Assembly (NCBI RefSeq): GCF_039555335.1
Contig: NC_092631.1
Coordinates: forward strand, 12,833,701-12,897,700
Length of the DNA: 64,000 nucleotides
Reading direction: 5' to 3'
Source: Amphiura filiformis
Lineage: Eukaryota > Echinodermata > Ophiuroidea > Amphilepidida > Amphiuridae
Shown here: positions 10,268-23,500 of the stretch, in pieces
How positions within the stretch are numbered: position 1 is the first letter of the stretch
Layout of the letters: the number at the start of each line of letters is the position of its first letter
Notes under the pieces: generated by a model
Seen by the model: the letters and a program-made list of their open reading frames with translations, nothing else
Databases searched by the model: none
What the model was told of the DNA's origin: nothing
Program-made: the position numbers and the translations under genes

Positions 10268-10775
10268 CACCAGGCACAAAAAGAAACTCGTCAGTTATAT
10301 TCATCCTTGCTGTTCAATAATTCTTGCTGTTCAATTTTGGATTATTCTGAAATAAACATTTTGTTAATTGGACTTTTCTTTCTCATTTGACACCCTGTTC
10401 GTGAACATTGAGCAAGAATTGACCAAGATATGCGCCTCCAAACTCTCAAACCCCAAAATGAAAAGTTGCAATTTCAACGATTCAATTGTGCCTGTTACAC
10501 CGTGTGCTTTATTGATTGGCCCGTGGTGTTTGTGTGCAATACAACGATGCGTTCCCATTGAAAATCGTTGAAAAGGCAACTTTTGAGTTTGGGGTTTGAG
10601 GCTTTGGAGGCGCATATCTTGGTCAATTCTTGTTCGTTTTTCACGAACAGGGTGTCAAATGAGAAAGCAAAGTCCAATTAACAAAATTTATATTTCAGAA
10701 TAATCCAAAATTATCAAGTTATTGAACAGCAAGGATGAATATAACTGACGAGTTTCTTTTTGTGCCTGGTGCATA
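10268..10775. repeat. Large foldback repeat beside the receptor gene 3' end
   Basis: The left arm (~10268-10475) and right arm (~10560-10775) are inverted copies over about 210 bp with few mismatches. Both begin with the CACCAGGCACAAAAAG segment and share CCAAGATATGCGCCTCC. The central loop is ~85 bp. It lies 270 bp beyond the stop codon of the receptor gene, so it may fall in its 3' UTR. Confidence 0.85.
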
Positions 10776-11047
10776 GCTTTGAAGGTATGCCGATTATAAG
10801 AACCCACAGAAACAAACCATCTGAAATATTGATCCGAAAATAATGGTCGCAAATTGTTTCTCTTTACATAATAAACGTGATTAACTCGATAGCGTGAGGT
10901 GCAGAGGTAGTTCTGTAAGATATTGATAACTTGTAAGTCAACGGTATTGCGTTTGGCTTTACGTAATGCAATTGTACGCTTTGCCTTTTCTCTCTTCTCC
11001 CTGCAAACACACGTCATTATAATCAATTTTTCAACTACAAAATTTCT

Positions 11048-11583
11048 CTAATCAGACGTTATTAATTCTATAGCATCCTTATCTGCAGTGCCTTCCATAC
11101 ACTCCTTGGTTTCTGCGTATAATTGAATGGCGAATGTAAGGGTTGTAATCAGAGCAAATATCAAAAATGTTACGAGTAAGACTCTATCTAAAACAAGTGC
11201 AAGTCTTTTCCATTCAGCTAAAAAGTCTCCAGAACTTGAATTGACTTGTAGTACATTGTCATGATTGTTAACAATCTTTTCAATATTGTTTATAGCATTC
11301 GTTTGTTTGCTTTGGTACTGTTGCAACTGGTCCGAGTATTTCCGTGAGTGACCCGAAATAGATGTTTCATCTTCTGGCATGTCATATGTTGGACAGGAAC
11401 TAAAACCGTTGAAATCTTTTTCCTGTTGACGTGTAGAATTGACCCAAAGTGCGCGTTCAAGATATTCTACTAGTTTGAGCGTAAATGGAGATACTGGATG
11501 GGTCTTGCCTGCCATGTGAATAACAAGAACTGTGCAACCTACAGACATACACACCATGATGATCATGACTAAAAAGTAGGTCT
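11048..11583 (-). CDS. nAChR-like exon 7: TM3, cytoplasmic loop, TM4, stop
   Basis: The acceptor is CTTCTTCCAG and the exon enters in phase 1. It encodes TM3 (YFLVMIIMVCMSVGCTVLVI), a loop of ~100 residues with Gln/Asn-rich segments, an amphipathic stretch (DFLAEWKRLALVLDR), TM4 (VLLVTFLIFALITTLTFAI) and a short extracellular tail ending at TAG 11048-11050. Confidence 0.95.
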
Positions 11584-14500
11584 CTGGAAGAAGAAAAAGA
11601 AACAGGTCATTGGAAATACACCTAACAAAGGGTCATGTTATAATAAAGGGTCATTCTAAACTGGCCTCAAAAAGAAACTTATAATTGTTCACAAGGTGAT
11701 ATCTTAAAATCCTGTCCATAAAAATGAACAAATATTACACACATGATTACTTCAATACTCTACTCTAAACACATGTCAGTAACCAAGCAGTTGTCCAACT
11801 GACACAACAGTAAAATGCACTGACACGAAACAGCTTCTGGGACCACATTCACTGGCGAATAATTGGAACCCAGCAAAAGAAATATGTGAGAATGCGTACA
11901 AGTTCCTTACACAGGTGATTATTTCAAAAGAGTAAGTGGAATAGTGTGGAACGGGACTACTTCTGCTTTTCACACACTTTCTTTAAGAAACAGGTCTTGT
12001 TCCACACTATTCCATTTACTCACAGATTTCTTGTGTTGGGTGTCAATTATTGGGATGTGTATGTGGTCCGGGAAGCTGTTCCATGTCAGTGCATTTTGCT
12101 GTTGTGTCAGTTTAACAACTGTTTGTTTACCGACCAGTGTTTAGAGTAGAGTATTGAAGTAATCTTTTGTGCAATTTTTGTTCATTTTTATGGACAGCAT
12201 TTTAAGATATGACCTTGTGAAAAATTATAAGTTTCTTTTTGAGGCCAGTTTATATCTAAGGGTTTTAAAAATATGTGATTATCACAACATCGACATCAAC
12301 AGCATTAGCAATAACAACAACGAAAACTCTAATGGTGTATTGATCATTATTTTCATTAAAATCAACAATAGGGTAAATGTATGTTTTCAATATATGCAAT
12401 ATCTTTATAGTCTAAGGGATGAAATCAAAAGTCGAAAAGCGGTTGACGACCGAATCTGCCCGGTTCCGTCCTGTTTCCATTGTTTAGAACAATAGAAACC
12501 GGACGGAACGGGCGGTCAACAGCCGGCCGTGTTTTTATTTCATCCCTAATAATTGTGACACCTTTTGTGTCTACAAAGCATTTGAAAAGGCTTAGGTCGA
12601 ATTTTAAAAATTATAAACTGGTCTATTCTGTCGGTCGAACATCCGGGCTATCTCTAGTCTCGGGCCCAAACTGCATGTGGTGCACGGTTTGTTGTGAACA
12701 ACAGAAACCGGCTGTGAAGGAGGCTACATAGCGATGTTGCTGGAGTGGCATTCAATTTCGGAAAAAAACGACACTCGACAATGGAATTTAATTTTAAGTT
12801 TGTCAGTATATAAACGGTAAATCAAGTAAGTTTCTTTCACTCTTAAGACTTAGAAATGGTTGTTTGATTCCACTGACTATTTGCGATCGAAATTTACATA
12901 ACACCAATGACAGAAATCATCAACAAAAATCGAATCAGGGACTTGTTTTCACTCGAACATCATCAACCGGAAGTGACGTGACACGGACCGACAGAATACA
13001 AAGCGAAATGATTCCAACAAGCAGAAACATAAATAACACATTAAAATCTTGATTCAAGCAGTGTGTTTTGTTTGCTTGTTACTCAACTTTCAACAACTTT
13101 TGTTTTATGCTTCAGTATTATTATATGTGATTCGTGCTTGATAATTATTTTTCTAACATATTATAAGACATAATGTTGTGATTGCCGGACACTTCCTTTA
13201 ATTTGAAGAAGCATACAAACTATATGACTCGTTTCAATGCTTCATACTGTAGCGTAACTAGGGTTGGTAGCGCCCGGGGCAAGAAACAAAATTGGCGCCC
13301 CTATCCCCCCCCCCCCGAGAATATCTTACACGCGGGGGTTTATTTTAATAATAAGACATTATGAAATTACAATCAAGCTCATGCATGCCAAATGTAAGTT
13401 TTTTTAAGTGAGGCCGATTTGGCGCCCCCCCCCGCCTAGTGGTAGCGCCCGGGACACGTTTCCCCACCTAGTTATGCCACTGGCTTCATGATATTGGTTT
13501 ATATTCGGACAATTCATGGCGAGTTATTTTCTCATTCACATCTACTTACCAATGATTGGCGCATCACCACTGGGAGGTAGATGTTCCGCTATTACTTGTT
13601 GAAATACAACCAAGGCAAGTAAATTGGTTATAGCCAGCGTCAGTTTCTCACCGCAATCGGGTGGTAAATAAAATACAAGCAATGCGAGAACTGATAAGAA
13701 TACACAAGGCAAAACTAAGTGAATAACGTAGAATTCTGGATGTCTCCGAAATGTTAATGTGTAGACGACTTCAGAAAAGTTATTGGGACAGCATGAATAC
13801 CAAAAACTTCTGTCTTTCACTGTGACTGATCGTAAATCCCACACTCCATTCTCCACGTATCTGAATCAAAATTCAAGTAAGGGTAGACAAATAATAATTA
13901 TTATAATCAATATAATCAATATCAAGTTTGGAAGAATTTGTATTAATCTTCAACACTGCTTAAATTTGATCGCTTATCAGAAGCGCTTTCACAGTACCAA
14001 CTGCGTCCTCAGCCGGATGCTATGGCTCTGATGATTTGATATGATTTGACAACCTTGGATGACGCCACACTTGTAGATGACGTCATAGGTGTTTTACTCG
14101 TCCACCTGGTGGTCTTGGGTATGAAAAGATTGTCCCAAACTAGATCTATGTCCAGTCCAGTGTCTCTGTTCAATTTCGGTCCCTTTTTCCTTTTTCTTTG
14201 GGTTCCTTTTCCAGCATCTTTACGTTTTCCCTGATAACCCAGCAAACACAAAAATGTTTTTAAAACGTTTTAAATAAGTTATATTTTGGGTTTTGGTTTA
14301 GGTAAAAACGTTTTAATAACATTAAAATGTCGGGTTATATAAAGGTCATGAAATCGTTTTAAAACGTTTTGTATGAAAACACATTACAGCAATGTGTTTA
14401 AAATGTTTTCGAAATATCATTGTAAACTATTTTTGCAAAAAAAATTTTTTACAAAACGTTTTAATAACATTTAAATGTCGGGTTATATAAAGGTGGTGAA

Positions 14501-17500
14501 AACATTTTAAAAACGTTTTTGTAAATATTTTGGGCAAACATTTTTTGCAAAATATTTTTTCAACCCCAAATAACATTCTGTTTAGAATGATTTGTACCAA
14601 GTTTTCAAAAATGTTTTTGGAATGTTATTATAATGTTTTTATACCCTTTATATAACCCGACATTTAAATGTTTTCTGTAAAACATTTGTGTTTTGCTGTG
14701 TAGTAAATTACCAACAAATGTTATTTAATGTTATGAAAACGTTTTATACTCTTAATATACTCTTTATATAACCCGACATTTAAACGTTTTCTGACAACCT
14801 TTTATAACCTTTTGCGAATGATGTCGAAAACGTTTTGTTTTCCCTGATAAGCTAATAAGGGAAAACCAACTGTTGTGATAGACAATTCAGTGTACGAATA
14901 GAAAGCTTTAGCTCTACTGCAAGATGAAAGTAAGCGTCTATGACATTTTGAAAAAGACCCCATTCAGAAATTTCAAAACAAAAGTTGCTGAAATAACTCA
15001 AAGAAGCGGGTGCGATAACTAGCAAGACATATGGGAACTTATATCCTATCGTAGCTGATGTTCCCAGATTTATATGGTTCTAAAGATGGTTTTCAAGCAT
15101 CGGTGCTGTGACTTATAATCTTTGTTGCGGATATTATATCACCTTTGATAGGAAAAACTGAATATCACATCACTACACTCTAATAACGGCCTATTCATTT
15201 TTTTGAATAGAAAGTCTATTCATTTTTTTTAAATAGAAACTCGTCAATTTGAATAGATCCCTTATCATTTTTAAATCGAATCATACCGTTTGATGCGATT
15301 TAGTATCAACATCGCAGAAAACTTTGAATCGACACACTCATCAAAATGACGTCAACAATAATGAGGGATTTCATTGGTCAAAAGTACGCACGCTGCTGTA
15401 TCCGGGGTCTTTCGCTTCTTAGTCGGCCGCCATTACACATTTGTACAGTACGGTGGGGACATAGGCACTGGTAAGAAAGTGTTTGGAGGATCTTCTCTAA
15501 ATCCTAAATATTATACTCAGTTGAAATAATAGGAAACAAAACCACGGATGAAGAAAACAGGGCATGTCGCTATTTAACACCATAGATTTTATATTTTCAA
15601 GCAAATACCTTTTCTGCTATCCCCTTTCAAAACAGTAATTTTATGTTATCAAACACACTTGATGGCTATTCAACACCACGGTGATGAGTCGTAGTGTTCT
15701 TCTCTTAGCGCGAAGCGGACAAGAGATGATGCATCTCCAGGCATATTTCCCCAAATTCGTTCCCTTTTGACTAGAGTCAAATAGATTCAAATAAATTGAA
15801 TAGATTCTAATCAACAGTAACTAGTAAACTATTCATTTTCTGACAAGTGACCTCTTCATTTTTGAATAGAATTTGGGATCATTTATTTGAATAGAATTTT
15901 CTATTCATTTTGAATAGATTCTCTTAAGTGCCCGGCGTACATGTTTACCTATTCAAATTTGAATAGATTCTATTCATTTTTGAATAGGTATTTTTAGAGT
16001 GTAATACTCAAGCGTTTGTTAACAAGATCAAAGACTTTAAAGTAGAACCTGATGAGTCCATAGTGTCCTTTGACGTGTCGGCATTATGCACTTCTATCCA
16101 GGTGGAAGAACCCCTTGTCGTTGTTCGCAGTTTATTGGAAAGTAACGAAACCTGGAAATCAGGGACAGCAGCAGATCTTGAAGTGGATGACGTCATTAAC
16201 CTGATGAATTTTTGTTTGAGCACCACATATTTTGTGTTTAGAGAGAAATACTACCAACAGAGGGATGGATGCGCAATGGGCAGCCCTTAATTGTAATCCC
16301 CTGGTGGCTAACGCGTGTATGGAGTATTTTGAAAAGCGAGCGTTGTCATCCGCTCCTCATCCAGTGCGCATGTGGGTTCGTTATGTTGATGACACATTCT
16401 GCGTCATATAAATTTCGCATGTGGATGAATTCACTGATCACATATATTCGCAAGACGACAACATTAAGTTCACCAGAGAGGAAGAGGAAGATGGGGGAAC
16501 TTCCTTTCTTAGACATCTGTTCGTGCGGGCTGGTGGTGGCAGTGTGAAGGTCAAGATCTTTAGAATACCAACTCACACTCACTAGTATCTAATTTTCGCG
16601 TCACACCATCCATTAGAACACAATAAGCACAGTTAAGTGTGGTCAAGATTTTGTTATAAAGGAGTAATAGAGCTGAGGAAATCGAACACGTAAAAGGGAG
16701 CGCTCCTTGACTGTGGTTATCACGACTGGACCTTTTTCAGAGCCCAGGAAAAGCGTAAAACCAACTCCACAGGACGAATCAGATAGCAAAACTTCCAAAG
16801 GTTTCACAATAACTTTACCTTACCTGGAAGGAAGCTTCACAGAGCGTTTAGAATAGCAGGTGTTCCAACGGCTTTTAAACCCCACCGCACACTCCGCCAC
16901 CGGAAGATAAAATAGACAAATGTAAACAGTCAGGGGCCGTCTATGAAATCTCCCGTTTAGTTTGTGATGCTATGTACATTGGTGAAACAGGTAGAAAGTT
17001 GGAAAAACGGCTATCTGAACATAAATCAAAGGCTGCCGGTTCCAAATCTGCTGTACATGAGCATATCTCCAGGAGTAATAATTTCCATCAAATAGACTGA
17101 GAAAACGTTAAGGTGTTGGAAAAAGAACCCAAAGAATTTTCCAGAAGAGTCCTAGAAGCCATCCACATCAGGAACAAAGGACCTAACTTGAACAGAGACG
17201 CTGGACTGGACTTAGATTCAGTAGTATTAAGTAGTGTTGAAGTTAACAAATTCTTCTAATTTAGGATATTCCACAACGTATGAATATGAAATTTAATATT
17301 AAGTTTGTTGTCGGCATTATTTGATAGAAGCAAGCAACATAGTGGAGTTTCTTTACGGACGCGGAGCTGGTACTTTTGTATTGAGATCAAGAGTTTAAAA
17401 TCATTCTTTATAACATGACTTTAATATGACATAGCAATGAAGGTGTGTGACACAAACGGAGCGACCTTTTAAACAAACAAACAAACAACAAATAAATAGT

Positions 17501-20500
17501 CACACGAATTGAACAAGAACATTCAATACTATATTACCAATGACAGCAGTACCCCGGAGCAGTACAGTTGAAATTTATGATACATGTGCATACCTACTTC
17601 CACTACACGTTAATAATTAAGGAAATGTCTGATATTTGGAAATTTATTTGGTTGATACTGCCCTCGTTGAATTAGAATAAATTAAACTTCTTCACGATTA
17701 CGTCATCGGGAATGAGATTGTGAAGGGTTGTTCCGGGGCTAGATCACTTCACGTCGGTAGCTGGAGCCTACAACACACAATTTTTATATTCCGCCGATAT
17801 GTCTACCGAGGCAGCAACCAAAGAAGATTTTCAATCTATTTTAAGGTCTGTTAAGTCTTCCCAGGATGAGTTAGCGTCCAGGTTCATAGATTCATTAGAG
17901 GAAACCAAGAGACAGTTTCAAGAAGAAAACGAGAGAAACATGGAGGTGTTACAGAAGAAAGTGGGCCAAGTTTCGGCGAAGAAGGAAGTCAACTGGAAGA
18001 GGGAAGGCAACAAGAGACAGTTTGAATTCAATCAGTTAAGTGTTCATTTACTTATATAATACATGATCAATAGGGTTGTAGATTTTACTTGAGTATGAGT
18101 GAGCCGGGTTCCGTAAAATTGGGCTGTTGAGGAGTTTTTATTGTAGTTTTCGGGTTGAATTCTTTGTTTGAATTTTTGGCGCGAAATTACCCCACCCCGG
18201 TTCAATTCCATAATACATGTAATAAAGAGTTTCTGCTCGATCAATAAGTTGGGGTCTAAATAAATAAAGGTCGAATTTAATTGTGTAGATTTAATACAAA
18301 GTCTTAGTTCCGTATCGTAATGTTTTTATGCTTACAATCTGAGAGTGGGCGTGTGCGCACGGAGCAATTTTTCTCTCGAGTTCCTTTGTCAGGAAATGTG
18401 GCGCGAAATTTGATTCAACCCAGCTCAGCCTGATGTGTATTAGAGTTAATAAGCTTTGATGTTTTTGCTCATCAAAATTAGTGGGTGTCATTATATTCGT
18501 TGTGATACATTGTGATAATTTTCAGCATAGGTCGTTAGCTTCGATTGCTAGTGAAATATTTATGCCGTCTAAAATTTGCGAGTTTATCATGCATCAGTGC
18601 ATCAACACATATGTGATGCCCAGGCTGGTATATGGCGCAGAGACATGGTGTAATGCCTCCAGGCAAACCGAGCCCATCACCAGATTCCACATTCGTACCC
18701 TGAAGATTCTCCAGGGCCTTCCAGACAGAACTGCCAACACTGGAGTCCTGATTCTTCTAGGAACCCTACCTGCTGAAGCAAGAATACACCAAGCCAGACT
18801 GTCTCTCCTGTGGAACGCCATCAAAGATCAGGAAAGTTACACACACCGTATCATAGAGAGGCAGTACCTGACAGACATGCCCAACTCATGGACACGGGAG
18901 ACCAATATACTTCTAGCTCTTTACAGTCTTCCTCCCCTAAGTGATCTTCTCCTACAGCCGCCATCTAAGGGAAGATGGAAAGCGATGGTGAAGGAAAGTA
19001 TCAACAGACACTGGACGGAGCATATAAGACAAGATGTGGAAAATTTCTCATCTCTGAAGTATATTGATCCAAAAATGTTCCAGGTGGATCAACCTCACCC
19101 AGTGTGGACGACTGCACAAGGCAATGTGAAGATCTCCAAGAGAGCAAACATCAGGGCAAAGCTGCTAGTGGGGACATACAAGCTGCAGGGTAACATCGCC
19201 AGGTTCAACCAGAATAAGGTCAACCCAACTTGCAAAGCGTGCAATGCAGCTCCGGAGAACAGGGACCATTTCCTGGCATCCTGCTCCGCTCTAAAACACG
19301 AAAGAGACACAGCCGTCAAGGAGATGCTGAATATCACCAGGGAACAGTCACACATGGGAATGTAGTGGAGGCACTCAGGTCTGAAAGAGACTGTGCAATG
19401 ATGCTTCTAAATCCCCAGCACTCCAACTTCCTGGGGACAGACAGCCTGCCAATGGACAAGCTGATCACAATGGAGAGGACCGCGACAAAAGCATGCTACA
19501 TGATGCACATCAAGAGGTGGAACACCTTAATGCAACAGCAGCCTACCATACGAGATGGATCGATGTAACTGCCGCCGTACTCATGTGCATCACTATTGGA
19601 TGTGTGAAAACATGCACTCAAGAAGGAATTTGTGTGCAATTATTTACTGTGCACGCTGCTAGACATTCAGCACCATGAGATGTTCTGATTAACCATGCAT
19701 GTTTTATGAGTTAACCCTTTGCATGCATTAACATTTGTTTTGATTTGGAGCATGCCAATTTTGTTTTAGAGATGTCAGTTGACTCTCCTTTTATTTGCAT
19801 GCCAGTACATTTGCGTGTTTTTAGTGTATTTGATTTGCTTTGGATGCTAGATGCCTTTTGTGCAATTGGACTTGCACTAGCACCACCAATTCTAGATGTT
19901 TTGATTGCACTGCTTATATTACTGCACTGAGAGTGGATGGATTTGAAGTGTACACCTATTTGCATGCCTTTGATTTGCTGTGAACCCTAACTGCAATTTG
20001 GGCAATTGGACCTGAACTAGCACCACCCTAGACATTTGAGTGCACTATCTACTGTTCTTGCGAGTGGATGATTTGAGTTTGCAAGCACCCAGTAACCTGA
20101 TTTATAAAGCTTCTGCTGCACCTTAACTCATATTTGATTGCTGCTGTGCTGTTGCCTCATGCTGCTTCCTGCTTTTGACATTAATATGAACAGAACAGAG
20201 ATCTATGCATGATCCTTAACAAGTGCTTGTTATATTTTTGTGCTTGTTACAGATCCCGATTCACCTGAGAACCAAGAGCCGGACATCTTACTGGACATCT
20301 ACTCCCTGCCCCCTGCCTGACCCTATTCCCCTCGCCGCTGCCGACAACCTTAACTTTATATATATATTAGATTTTTTGTGACTGTGATTTGTGACTAAAT
20401 GTAAAGGAAGAAGGAACAATTCTTCTGTATTTGTGACTGTCAAGTGACTAGTGGATGTTTGTGAACTGAACTTACTCTTCAAAAAGGAAGAGGTGCTCCT

Positions 20501-23500
20501 ACACAAAAGGAGGAAATTCCAATACGAAACGAAACGAAACGAAACGATGGAGGAATCGCGATTATAAAGGATCGATGTCTGTGTGATCATGATCATTATA
20601 TAATAAAATTAATGAGCCTTTACCATGTTTTGGTATTTTTTTGTTCTTTACCAGATCCATTGTGGAGTTATTAGAAGAAGCTATAGAGAAACCGTTTGAT
20701 GCAAACCAATCATTAAGAAAAGCCGTGGGTCTACTAAAAGATAGACAAAAGTTGATCAAATTGGCTGAACAGAGCGAACATGGTTGGACAACCGTCGCTG
20801 AATATGAGACCAATGAGCTGGCTGAAGATGAAGACGACGAGAAGAGGATCATGCGAGCAGAAGCAAGAGCAGGGAGGAAAATCAAACAGAAGCAGCAAGC
20901 GAGAAAGTCCCCAGAACGCTTCAAGACAGACATACAGTATACTACTGGTTTCAACCCTATTAGGGCTAATCCTGATACACTTTTTCTTGGCAACTCAGAG
21001 TATGGCCACGGCTTCAAGCAAGCTAGGGGAGCCTGTTTTTTCTGCGGCAAGTTCGGCCATTGGAAGGAAACCTGTCCAGCACGCAGTATCAATCAATACG
21101 AAGATCAGCGCTACCAGAATGCAACCCAGACTGGAGATAGCCGCTAAAGTAAATAAAAGTTAAGTACGGTGATCTTGTATATATCATGAATATAGATAAT
21201 GCTAAGGGTGAATCATCCTGATTTGATCCAGCAAAATACGAAGAATCTGATGGTACATGCGATATTAGTTTCTGGTAGACTAAAATCTCGCCAAGAATTT
21301 TGGCATAAAATTGGCGCTCTTGATTTCATTCTGGACATGGTAAAATATGGTTATGTTACCCCATTTATGATTGGCCGCCAATTCAAGTTTCAAGAAATAA
21401 CAAATCTGTTTTAGAGATTTAGGCAATTTGTAACTAGGCCTATTCCTGATTTCGTCAAATTAGGCACAGTTGAAGCCTGGGAGTTGAAGTTTGTCATATA
21501 GCGCCACATGTTATTAACCCTAATAGCAGTTCCTATCTAGTCGGAATGGGAAGAGATTAATTCTCGATCTAAGATTTGTGAACCAATTCATTCATAAGAA
21601 AGTAGTAAAATTCAAAGATATGAGTAGGCCTATAGCTTTGCTATTATTGAAAGCCCTACATGGAGAGACCAAGGGCAGTTGATCTAGTGATGCAATCTAT
21701 GGTTGGTAAACTTTCCAATCATAGGATTAAGTGGTTTACTGACAATCAAGCAGTAGCTAAACTAAACATGCTAAATTAGCTAAACAAGGTAGTATGAAAC
21801 ATGTGTTGCAGAATATGCGGGACTTGTGTCAGACACAAAATTTCCTTAATCTTTGGAATTAGAGCGGATACCTAGAGCAGAGAATGCATGACGGTTGATT
21901 TATAAGTCGTATTGTTGATTCTGATGATTGGGCAATTTCAGATTTTGTATCCAATCCGACATTTTGATCATATAATGGGTCTTCATTCTATAGGCCGCTT
22001 TGCTTTGTAGTGTACATATTATATTGACACGATAAATAATGTTCTCAGACAGCAGATGTTGTTTCGGTGAGTAGATGCTGTCAGACAGCAGATATATCCA
22101 CTCATTTTGGACGACTGTTCATATCATGGTATTTTTGCAGTCAGTAATGCTGTCAGACAGCATGATTTGTATACAATCTGTTTTGGATGGTGGTTATTTG
22201 CTAGTATTGCGTTGTGAAAAGTCATCAGTTGGGATGCCCCTGGAATGCCGTTCACTATTATCTTTTCAAATAAAGCTCTAATACCTGTGCTGTAGAAGCT
22301 GTCAGACAGCAAATTTTTATTTTTCCAAACTGTTTGGATAGTGGTTTTGTGACTGATGGTATCTAGCAAAGTATAAATGCTGTCAGACAGCAGATCTTAT
22401 CCAATCTCTATTGGTTACATTTTGTTTTACCCTTTTTGCCTAGTATCAAAAAGAGGTAAGCCCAAGCAGTTGGGAATCATTGTGTTGATGCGATCAGAAA
22501 GGTTATGCTTATAACAGGTATCCGTAGTGTATATAAGAGTTTATTCAGATTATATAGATTCTGATTCTTGTTTTTGTTTGTTTTCAGGTAATATTTGGGA
22601 GCGGAAGATGGACAAATAGGCCTGTTGAGAAGTTGAGAACCAGCATGAAGAACTTAAAAAACTGGTAGCAGAGTTGCCCTCTGTAGTCTTGAACTCTAAA
22701 GCTTTATCTACTAATGCCCAATATACATGTAGTAGCGCTTTTAATAAATGTGAGCATGGGCAAGTAAATTTAATTAGGGTAAAATACAGGCTGATCCTTA
22801 TTATCAGTCTTTCTCCTTATTTTATCAGCTTGAGCAGCCCAAATCACCAGTACCTAACCTTACAGCAGTCAGCAGTATTGCCTGGGATCGTAAATTGGCT
22901 GGTAGCTGATCTGCGTAGCACTCCTTGAGCTTAGTTGAAGGGTTTAAACGCAAGCTTTTGTCTTCAAAAGTCAAAAAAGAGCCTATTTCACCGGGAATAT
23001 TGATTCAAATGTATGAGTATTATTGTGAGATTCAGCAAATCTTTCCGTAAAAAACTCGCAATATCAAAACAGTATGTATGTGTTTAGTCGTATACGAGCT
23101 TATACGCTTGTTTTCCACGTTTTGACGAACTGTCGCCCATTAAGTTTGATCGTCTTGATTTCAAACAGTCACATCATTCAATATTTATTCCGAAGAGTAA
23201 ATCTGATGTTTTCAGAGATGGTAATCATGTGGTAATTGCAAACATAGGCTCAAAAACATGACCTGTTGCTTTGCTTAAAAAGTATTTAGAGTTTATAATA
23301 GCCCAATTCAAGTTGTTGATTCAGATTGTTTTATTTTCAGAAATATTTCGGCTATAAAATTGGGTTATGAGATGCTAACCGGCCTATATTTTATTTATTC
23401 GTGTTAGAGACATCATTTTAAATGCCCTAAAACCTATTGTTGGGGATGCTTCAGTGTATTGTGTCCATAGTCTACGTTCAGGCAGCGCCTCTGAGGCAAA

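Larger units (their letters stand above)
18035..20654 (+). other. Probable spliceosomal intron in gag, hosting a LINE
   Basis: Starts GTTAAG and ends TTGTTCTTTACCAG after a pyrimidine-rich run. Removing it joins the two Gag parts in frame. Most of its length is the truncated LINE; 18035-18480 and 20560-20654 look like the original intron. Confidence 0.65.

Noticed and set aside
16008-16226. Minus-strand open frame over the Penelope-like RT
   Set aside because: The plus strand carries the RT motifs; the opposite frame is incidental.
22047-22391. CRISPR-like array
   Set aside because: Repeats are only 13 bp, spacing is irregular and the context is a eukaryotic retroelement.
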